A stretch of DNA of 64,000 nucleotides from Symsagittifera roscoffensis (Eukaryota; Xenacoelomorpha; Acoela; Convolutidae): assembly GCF_963678635.1 (NCBI RefSeq), contig NC_087064.1:29552189-29616188 (forward strand), read 5' to 3'. A model generated the notes under the pieces. The model was not told the DNA's origin and searched no databases. It saw nothing but the letters and a program-made list of their open reading frames with translations. A program made the translations under genes and the position numbers. Positions within the stretch are counted from its first letter, which is position 1. Each line of letters starts with the position of its first letter. Shown one piece after another: positions 34,702 to 46,700 of the stretch.

Positions 34702-37700
34702 GTTCGAAACTCAGAGTGCCTTAAATAAGTTAATTTGTTCAGCAAGATCAAAAATTGTCGTAACTCAAATACAGCATTTACATAGTAATGGCAAAAAAAA
34801 ACTTCAACAAGGATACCGGATGCTGTGCAAGTAGAGCCAATATTCCGAACCATAACAGAACTACCCGGAATTGGAAGAAGACCTCGAACCAAAGACGACA
34901 TACGACAAAGTAGAAACTTGCCGTATAGTTATATGATAGTTCGGCAAAAGCCAGAACAAACTTTTATATTTCGAATACTACTTGCAATGAATTTAGATTT
35001 CCATTTGCAAACATAAAACCTTGAAGTTACTCTTCAAAATCATTTCAGGCGCTAAACAAAATTAATATTATACAATAACGATTGATAAAAAGATCTAAGA
35101 TCGTTTTCCTAAAACTCTGCAGTATTATACAAAACATGTTTGAAAAATATTTATTGGAAAATAAAAATAAAAATTAGTAGCATGACAATAAATGGTTAGT
35201 AATCATAAATCATCCTGTTGTTCCAGCTTCATCACCTAAAACATAACAGCAATCATCAACTCACTAACATCATAAAACACTAAATCTTTCCTTTACACAA
35301 ATTTAAAACTTTATTAAAACTTAAAGTCACTTAATTTAAAATCAGATCATCAAGGCTTATCCTTGGATCTTAAATCATTTTCTACTTAATTAAATTTCAA
35401 ACTTGATCATCAAGGCTTATCCTTGGATCAAACAGAACAACTTTGTTCTCCCCCACCCACTTAATTAGTGTCTAACGACCTCAAACGTCGATTCACTACC
35501 CAACCCTTTCTAAAGACCCAAGACTAATAGAAATTTTTAAACAAAACTAATCATTCAAATTAGGATAAATAGTGAAGAAGTCGGTTATTCATCCTTCACT
35601 TGACCCCCCTCTTACCAGACCCAGGATAAATCTTAGACTTAGTAAGTTTAAAATAGTATCTAACGAACTACTCGCGTTCTAATTATACCTGAACCTTGTG
35701 GATCGATTTACTATTCTCCAACCCTTGAACACAATCACTACCCCTAAGTAAGATTAAGTAAGTTAACACCTTAGCTTATACTAGTCACGAGAAAGTAAAA
35801 ATCATTCTTCGGAATCGATATACTTTTCTCTCCAACCCTGAACAAATAGACCCAGGTTAAGCTAACCAAAAAATCGTAAGAACTAACAGTTTAGGAAAAT
35901 AGAAATCATTTAACAACCCTTTGCATCCGTCATTCTAAACCTTATGTCATTTAAAAACCTAGGAAATAAACAAACAATCGTTTTACACAATTGTGAAATA
36001 GATAACAAAAAATACGACCTTGTAATCACACCTCATACACAAACAGTTGGATACATTCGAACAAAACGACAAACACTAAAGAGGAAAATAATAACTAAAC
36101 AAAGACAAATAACACGAAAAAGATTTTCAAAAAATCGAAACGCATTTTCAGAATCAGAAACCAACAGTTTAGACGAACTTTACAAACTAAAAGAATCAAT
36201 AGATAAAAATTACCCACTTCACGATCAATTATATTTTTCTGACTCAGAAACAACTTCAAATTCATCACAAAGAGGAAAAAGAAGAATAAAAAAACAGTAC
36301 AAACACAAACCAGTACATCTATACAATTGGAATCAACCAATTCGACACATTAATAATTACATATTAACAGTCATCGAACGAAAAAATGAGCTCAACGCAC
36401 ACTCCAGGTGAAGAAACTCCAGATGATGATGAAATCTTTCCTTTTATAGTAGACGCAGATACTGATAGAGGACAACACATATTTTGTCAAAATTTACTCG
36501 TAAATTTATTTGAACCCGGAATTAGTCCATGTAAAACAGAGTTTCCCGATGTAAAAATCAAAAGACAAATCATAGATCACTATCTAAAAGATATATGCAA
36601 CATAACACAACAGTATGGAATCTACTCTATAGAATTCACTTCCCCAAACCATAATAATAGAACATATACTATTCAAACAGACGATCTTGATTTAGAATTT
36701 TCAAAAGTTTTTTCAGAATATATAAAAAGCATCCAATACCATAACTCACAAAGAGCAAACTCCATTTTCACCAATGAAGTTTTCGCAATAATATATAGTT
36801 ATATTTCGATATTAGAAAATGAACTCCCATTAACAAATGTCTCACCGACAGAAACATCTAAACATTTAAGAGTACGACATGAAATCACACTACTCTCTAG
36901 TTATTTAAACATCATTAAAGAAAATTTCACGAACGACGACGTTTCACAACATACAAAACACGATTTACAAAAAATCTTGGCATGGTTCATAATAGATTAT
37001 TTCACACATAATATTGATTTAATTGCACAAGCAAGAAAAAATTTTAGACCCCAAAACTCGAACGATGATACCGCTATCACAGAACAATCAGATTATGTTT
37101 GGGACCCCGAATGGTCTCATCCCGCATTTATAAGCTTCCCACAATCAATCTCAAGTCAAGCAATAAGTACGATATCTTACATAAGAGACTATGTAAGAGT
37201 AATACCATTAACAATTGATGCAACACCATTAAACTATAATACATTTTTACCCGATACACAAAATAATAGTTTAAACTCTACAGTCATACACAACGAAAAC
37301 CTCAATGGAACTAGGAATCTTACTCAACAAGATATCCAGACACCATCACACTTCATAAATGAAGAAATTGTACACACAACAACTACACAACAAAGTATTT
37401 CACCAATACGCCCAAATTTAACAACACCAAGAAATACAAATCCTTCACAAACACAGGTAACCTTACAATCAACCGTTAAACCTTCGGTTGCCCCTAAATA
37501 TTCACATATGGATTACCAAACATACAGACCCATGACAATACCATCAAAAACACGCAAAACATTCACTAGAAACAACTTTGCAGACCATAATTATAATTAT
37601 ACACATCCGTCAAAAACAAATTATCAACCACAAAGGAATTTTAATCAATATACAAAACCTCGAAACTGGGATAACCCAACGGCCCAATATAATTCCAAAA

Positions 37701-40700
37701 ATTTTCAACCAAATCCTCCACAGGATCGCAGTGAAAATTACCCATTTTTTCAACAAAATAAAAATAAAAAACAAACATCTTATCAAATGGATTATTTATC
37801 CTCAGATGATGATTTTTTACAACCAGATATATTTGCACAAAATACTCAAGAATATCGTAGACAAGGAATACAGAAAACACGTACAAATCATAGGAATTTT
37901 TCTCCACAACCAATAGATGCACAACATCAACAACCAATTCAACAACAAAATCCAATTAATACACAATCTTTTCAACCAATTCAACAACAAAATCCAATGA
38001 CTGCACACTCGTATCAACCATCACAAATGCAAAATGAAATACCACTCCCATATTATCTTCAACAACATGAAATAACAAGAAACCAACTTTCAAATTTTTC
38101 TCAAATGCCAAATGCAGCAGAATCATTACAAATGACAATGAATCCATACCTTATGGGTGGATCATCAATAACATCAAACAAACCTTTAATGGTTTTCACA
38201 GGAACAGACCCTGAATATTCTGTAGAAGATTATTTAAATGCAGTAACAGCAAACCTGATTTTAAACATTGGACCTGAACCAATTAATACGCCACTACATC
38301 AAAACTGGATACATCGACGCACAGCGTTGATACAAACAACCTTAGATGGCGCAGCCCAAAAATGGTTTTCAGTACTACCTCTAGAAATAAAATCAAACTG
38401 GAAAAGATTTACACAAGAATTTTCAAAAATGTTTGACTCCGAAAGAAACAAACAACAACAAAGAGTTTTATGTAATGAAATTCGCAGATTACCAAACGAA
38501 ACCATCAAGCAAATAGCAGTACGAATCGAAACACTAGTTCGAAAAGCATACTCACTAAATACACATGACTATAAAAACACAAAGATGACAGAAATCTTAA
38601 TGATGACCTTAACACCACAATTAAGGAAAATAGCAATAAAAAAGAGAGCATCCCATCCTTCTTCAATTCGAGAACCCGATTTAGATTTTCGAAAACTAGT
38701 AGACAAATTAGAACAAGCAGAAATCACGATGAAACTAGAAGAAACGGAAAATCTGAAATTACAATACGTTAACAAAATTGAAACGACTCCCACTAATATT
38801 AATAATATACAGGAATCAGAGACAGACCTCGTTGAAAAAATCACTGAAATACTCAATATTTATGAAAAGAACCCAAACTTCAAAGGCAAACCATCTTTCA
38901 AAAAATGGTGTAATTATTGCCGACGATACGGACATAGTATTTCCGAATGTAGACAAAAACAGCAAGATAGTCAAAATAAACCTCAAAAATACAAAGAACC
39001 AAATAAATCATTCTATCAATACATGAAAAAAGATCAAAATCTACCAAACAAAAATGTATACAGCAACAACAGTTCAGGAAAGCCACTTCCGAACAATACA
39101 AGTTATACAAGAAATCAATCCCCATATAACTCAAGTTATAGAGGAAGATCACCAGAACGAAGAAATACACAAAATTCATCACAAAATCACTACAATAGAC
39201 CAAATAGTAGAAATAACTACTCCAGATCAAATTCAAATACACAACGATTTGTTTCTAGATCTAATTCCCAATCAAGAAATAACTACTATCCAAACAACCA
39301 ATCACGAAATTCATCATACAATAGGAATAGAAACTACTCCTATAATAGAAATAGAAGTTATTCAAACAACCGAAACCAGAATTACCCGAACAATCGATCA
39401 AGGAATAACTCATATAATAGATCGAACTATAACAGACCAAACAAAAATTACCAAAACAGATCGCGAAATAATTCACAAAATCGACACCCAAGTTATAATA
39501 ATCGTTATAGAAATTATTCCCAATCACCACACCGAAATAATAATAACTATAATAATTCTAATAATCGCCACAGAAGTAGTACACCTAAACATCAAAGACA
39601 AATCAATCAAGTACAATCTAATCCAGAAACAACATCAGACCCTCCAGGTATTGATGACACAGTAACTGATACGTTACAACTCAATCAAATAAACTGTACA
39701 TCATCAGATTCAGAAAGTGATACTGAAAACACTCTTGCTATCAATATGATAAAAGTCGAAAATGACTATGAATCTGTCATATATGAACAACCCTTTCCAC
39801 CACATATATATGAAAATCAATCAGAATTTCTTCAAAATTATTACACTACACCCATAAAATCCACACCAACAACGCAAGAAACAAATGAGATTAACACTAC
39901 AAATCAAACCAATAAAAACACCAAAACAAAATGCTTGAATACAAACCACATTTATCAAAATATACAAAAAGAACAACCCAAAGAAAAAATTTGGACAATA
40001 CCATTTCTCTTAGAAAGCCCAAGAAATAAAGAATTTCAACCACCAGACCTTGAAATAGATTTTTTAATTGATTCAGGAGCAGAATCAAACATAATAAACA
40101 TTCCCACATGGAATGAAATAAAAACTTTACATCCAAAGCTAACACCTCTTGAAACCTCCAGTAAGCTAGCAACAGCACAAGGATCAACATTGATAAACTA
40201 CGGAAAAATCCAATTATTTCTCCTCCCTACCAGAACAATGGAGCAAAGTAAAATTCTAAACAAGCCATTTAAACAAATATTCCATATCACTGATATTAAA
40301 TATAATATCATTGGAATACCATTTATTTCAAAGTATATACCAACAATTAACATACTAAATAGTAAAATATTAATCAAAGATAAATATACAAAAACAAAAG
40401 AAACATCCCTAACATTTTTTCAAAGATTAAATAAACAACCACCATTCTTTTCAAAATTCTATCCAATATATAACCAACAAAGAAAACACCTGAAACCACT
40501 ATCAGGAAACATCTATAATTTTTCAATCAAACAAGTTCACCAATATGATAAAGAACAAAACAAACAAAAATTTTATATGTCAGATTTTGAATTCAAACCT
40601 ATTCATAAATTTTTCAAAATCACAATCTCTTCAATAAAATATTTGAAAAATTCGAATTCAGATATTATTTCCTTACATGTTTATAACAACACACCTTACC

Positions 40701-43700
40701 AAGTAACATTACCTTTAGGACTTTTAGGATATTGTGAAACCAACGCTACAATATCACCAATACACGAAAAAGCCTATCGCGTAAATAATATACTCCAATT
40801 ACTAGATATTTGCCAATCTACAATTCTTAATGAAGAATTATCTATAAATAATATAATAAGTAACGAAAACAGAAATACGGATTATTTCACAAAAACTCCA
40901 TATTTCAAACCTACATTCAATATAAGTAACTACACAGAGGACCAACAGAAATTTTTAACAATGTTTAATTTCCAACATTCACAAATAACACAAGACGAAT
41001 TTGAAAAGTTAGCCAAACAGCTAATTAAATATTCATCAGTCTATGCAACATCAAAATTCGATGTTGGCAAAATCAGTTCATCACTACATCTCCCATTAAA
41101 ACCAGACGCAGTTTTCAAAAAACAGAGAGCAAGTAAAGTACCAATTCACTCACATGATAAAGTAAACAGATTACTCGATATTTTAGAACAGTACAATATT
41201 ATATCACCAGTTAATAAAGAAGAACAACCAAAAGGCAACACATTCATCAACCCCGTTATCATTCTAGCTAAAGGAGAATCATTAAAAATCGTTCTCGATG
41301 CTAGATACCTCAATTCACTTATAGACGAATCAAAATGTAATTGGCCTATTGAACCAATACAAGTTATTTTAACAAAAATAAACGGCAAATACTTTACAAC
41401 CGCCGATATGAATAGTGCATACAATCAAATGCCACTAGATGAACAATCACGACGTTTAACACAATTTGTTATCGGAAACCAACAATATGAATTCAACCGC
41501 TTATTCTATGGAATATCCATAGGACCAGCAGCATTTTCAGCTTTTATGAGCAAAATTTTTAGACCACTGATACTCAAGAAAAACGCAATCACCTATTTAG
41601 ACGATGTTTTTATGCAATCACAAACAAAAGACGAAATGTTCAATGTTTTAGAAAAATATCACCAAATACTTCAGAACGAAAATCTGAAGGCCGCCCCCGA
41701 TAAATCACACTTCTTTTTGACAAGAGTTAAATTCTTAGGACATAACATAGAAAGAAAAACAATCACTCCACTGAAATCACGCATTGACGCTATTCAAAAA
41801 CTTCAACCACCAACAAATAAAAAGAAAATCCAAGAATTCCTTGGAATGTTAAACTTTTTATGTAAATATGTTTATAAAATGCAATTATATCTACGACCAT
41901 TTTACAACATCCTTAGACAACAAAATAATTTTGAATGGAATACAGAACATCAAACACGATTCGATGAAATAAAGAAACTTTTAACTGAACAAATTTCAAA
42001 CACAATTCCAGATCCTGATCAACCATTTTATGCAATGTGCGATGCTTCGAACTTTGGCATCGGTGCAGCACTATTACAATCACATAATGGTACAAATAAA
42101 ATGAACCTCATATCAGCAAATTCTCGATTATTCACTCAAGCAGAGCTACGACTCTCAACTCTAATGAGAGAATGTACAGCCATAATATATACACTGACAG
42201 AATATGAATTTCTGATCCTTGGATCAAAACATCCAACAATTTTATTCACAGACCATAAACCAATCATCTTTCTCTTTACACAAAAATCTAACCCAAACCA
42301 CCGAGTTTACAGATTTCAACTAATTCTAATGAAATTTCCAAACTTACATATAGTTTGGACTGCAGGAAAAAATCTTGCATTACCAGACACCTTAAGTCGA
42401 AATACACCACCTGAATTACTTACACGAAAAACAACAGTTGAAATACCCAAAAACATAAAATTCTACCTTGCAGAAAACGAAACATCACCCCGATTAGAAT
42501 GCAAATATGCAGTTAAAACTGATATTGAACAATCACAAATAAATAATTTACAACATTTCCCACTTTATTTAGATTGTCAAAATAATCATTATGAAATTGA
42601 TTTACTTGGAACATCAACTTTCAAACCAATCCCATATTCTCAATGGATAAAAAATAACACCCAACAAAAACGAACAAAACAACACCTGCCTAAGAAAGAC
42701 CATTTTCCACTAATTGAAAAAGAAGATTTAACTGATAAAATAAATTTATCAGGACCACAAACAAATGATTCAAAATACACAATAAATCAAGTTTTTGACC
42801 TTCACGACCCACTTGATACAATACCCTTATCTACATTAGAAATCGAAAACATTTTTCTCCCCCCAACAGAAACAATTACAATTTCAACACTGAAACAATA
42901 TCAAAACCTTGACCCAGTAATTCGACAACTGAAATCATGGCACAAATATAAAACTAAACCTATCAAAGCAGATTCAACCATTTTAGGAAATAAAACACTC
43001 CTCCGATATTTTCGAAAATTCAATAATACAACAATTAACGAAAACACAGACCTTCTAGAATACAAATTAAATGAATCTACAGTTCCATGTCTCCCTTTAA
43101 GTATGATTCTTATAGCTTTTAATATTTCACATACACAAAATATTAAAGGACACTCTGGATCAGAGAAAACATATTCAAATTTTATACAAAACTTTTATTT
43201 CCCAAATGCACCAATTTGGATAAAAGTACTATGCAATGACTGTATAGTATGTCAACTAAATAAACCTTACCCAAATCAAAAACAAATAGCACAAAAACAA
43301 GATTTTAAAGGACAAAGTTTGTACTTTAATCATCGTATCTCATTTGATACTAAAGGACCAATTTCACCCTCATCAGAAGGAAACTCCTACATTATGGTAA
43401 TTGTTGACGCATTCACACACTATGTAGCACTTAACCCAGTACCACATTGTAATGCTTATTACGCATATACAACACTTTATGAACACTGGATAGCAAAATT
43501 TGGACTACCAGAAATTTTAGTCACAGACAATGGTACAGAATTCATAAATAATGAAATAATAACACTATGTCATTTATACAACATTAAACACAAACCACGT
43601 ACATCTCATGCACCTTGGACAAACGGCTTAGTCGAAGGTATGAACCGTTCACTACAAGAATATCTTAGATGTATCATCAACGGAAATGATACAAAATATA

Positions 43701-46700
43701 CCGAATGGTCAGCAGATGTAAAATTATTTCCCTTAGCATATAATTCACAAATAACGACAACTTTAGGAATGTCACCATACGAAATGGTTTTTAACCAAAA
43801 GCCACGCAAACCAATAATGTTTACAGCAAATTCTCATAAAAACGCACAAGGTTATTGTCAACCAAATAAAGACTCAATTTGTTATAACCTACCTTTACAT
43901 ACACACGATGAAGATCATTTTCATCACCCACAAATTCTTAAATTAGCCTCCGGTACACACACCGAATGGATTTTAAATAGAGATAAGAAACACAATGAAA
44001 TTTACCAAAAAATAACGAAAAAGTTATTACAAAGACAAAACATAAATGAACAAATCAATTCACGTTTTACACCAGCTTCCGATTTAAAAATTGGAACATT
44101 TGTTTTAATACCTAATTTTAATACTCAAAAAGGAATTTCTAAAAAATTACAACCCCTCCGAAAAGGACCCTACCAAATAATTGCAAGACCCACTGATGTC
44201 ACATATAAAATTACCGACTCGAATAAAAAAGAAATCGTTCAGCACCGAAACAACCTATTACCTTATTACCCAAAAGAATACGCACTCCGCGAATTAACCC
44301 AATTATATTCTTTCACAGGATTAAAAATCATTCAAAATGAACCACATCTGAAAAACACAGAACAAAATGATAACCCCACCGAAAATCAAAACACAAAACC
44401 AACCGCTACCAAAAACACTACAAAAAATCTAGACCACAAAGAATCTCCAAAACAAAGAAAAAATAGAAAAATGACAGAACAAATAATACCCCAAGAAGAA
44501 ATAGACAAATCTGAACATAGAAAAACAACAAGACTCCGAAATCAGCCACGTAAAAACTACAAAATGTTCATCCCCCAATCTAAAATTTTAAAGAAAGTAG
44601 AATTTAAAAAGTAAATTTAAGATTTTATACTTCACAATCTTGAAACCTCCGTAACATTTTTCATTTCAATTTTTCAAAATAACATGCTCACAAGTACGCA
44701 ATAATTCTAGTTCAAAATAGACCAATAAAATTCATCCAATCCGCCACTTTCTCTAACTCAAACTAAGATCAATTAGACGAATAATCTAGAACTCCAGGCA
44801 CATCTCTAACTATAACTTTACAACCTCCAGGTCAAAAATAAGCAAACCACTCCAACTTGACAACTAAAATAAATATCACCATAATACCGTACCCCTCCCT
44901 TATCTAATAACCCAAAGATCAACAATATTTCCCCAACTCAGACCACGAATACCCCCAAAACAAATTTGATAACTTAGCCTAAAGTAACAAAATGAAGATT
45001 TTAATTAGCCTAAAGTATAAAAATCTCACCATACCCCGGATCGTTTGACAAACAAAAATAAAGAAAAAGACGACCTCCCAGTCACCATGAAAATTGCCCC
45101 CAACAATTTTTTACAAAACTCAACCCACTTGTCAAAAAACTAATAAATAATTCGACCACACTAGAAAATCGCCTCAAACAGCAAAAAATATTCGACCAAG
45201 AGATCATTTCTTAAATGCTCTTCTCTCAAACAGTTGCTCAAATACTTATAAATTTTAAACATTTTTTTTCAATACTTGAAGCCTTTATAATATTTCTTTT
45301 TGATATACTTGAATCTTTTCTAATAATCCTAATCATTTTTTGTAACATTTTTTTAATTTTCTATACAATACTCGAACTATTCCTCCAACTTTCCAAAACC
45401 CTTGAATATATCCACAGGTACGATTTTAACAACTTGTCTAAATGATACGAACAATTTTCAGTAGAACCGATATTTTTTTATTGTTTGTAATTTTCATAAC
45501 ATTTTTATCATCCCTCATTTTGACAATATGTAAATGTATAAAGAAAGCAATCCTCACATTTGCCCTAGCAACAGTCCTTCTAATTCTTTTTTTGGAAGAA
45601 TATTATAATGAACACAAAATTTCTCACTAAAGTAACAATTCAAAAATCCATCAAAAATTGCTACCCAACAGTCACAAAATCAGTCTTCACCGACATCATC
45701 CCAAGATAATCCAACACCACCTTCAACTAGTCAAAATCCTCAAACATCTACACGAATTTCTTTTCAAGACAATCCATACACTTTTGAAGAACGGCACGCT
45801 CGTTTATCAGAACCACTAGAACCAGTTCAACGACAAGCACCTCTAAGCGAACCAACATATAACCTATACCCAACACTACCACAAGAACTAAATAGAATAA
45901 GAAATCCTAGTCAAAACCAAAACACAACAGAAATAAATAGACAAATTATACATCCTCGACGAAATAGAAATTTTCAAACTCCCCGAGTTCATTTTGATAT
46001 ACCTCAATCCCCATCACAAACCACTCCAGAAAACACCACTGGTATCACACCAGAAACTCCTACACTTTTTTCACAACGTAGCACCTCAAGCTTACCATCA
46101 GATTACTTAGGTTCAACACCAACATCTGAACAAATACGTGAAAATCCTTTTAACCCCCCAAACCTAACATCACGACTGCCATATTGGACTACACATTCAT
46201 TTACACAAGGTGAACCAAATTTAGCCAATGACCCCATAGATATTTCTACGGATACAACAACATCCTCATCACTTCCAGAAACATTATCACTACCATCAAC
46301 ACCATCAATAAGCCAGTTTTCACCACCACCCTTTAACTTAAATTTTCCAAATAATCTCGACGCCAGATATCGAGAACAATCATCAATAAATATTCCTTTA
46401 AGATTAGATTGGAATACATTCACAGCACCTCCACCATTATTTGGACAACATCAAGAAAGTAACCGCCTTCATAACTGGGCACTTAATAGATTACAATATC
46501 GCCAAGATATTCACAACGATATCCGTGATCACAATATTCAAATACTCCAACAAAACAGTTTACAATTAAAGTTTGAAATCACAGTTAAATTAAACAATAT
46601 TACACAACATCCCTACCCATTAAATCCACCTAACATAACAGCTCAATCACTACCACCACCGTTTATAACTACTGAAGTAATATATAAATACGACAGATAC

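Noticed and set aside
34825..35016. A 63-residue frame just after lipocalin exon 1, first suspected to be the next lipocalin exon
   Set aside because: The same sequence occurs in copy B of the retroelement (14789-15000 and 16614-16825), and the lipocalin frame continues perfectly at 56119 instead.
39054..39665. 203-residue plus-strand frame rich in I, T and Q inside gag-pol
   Set aside because: It lies in another frame of the RN-rich gag tail, and its low-complexity repeats mirror those codons. Copy B shows similar fragments only because the DNA repeats are shared.
45608..45709. 33-residue frame starting ATG, possible start of ORF4 by a +1 shift
   Set aside because: The ATG is not present in copy B and no shift-prone site is evident; kept only as a remote alternative for ORF4 expression.
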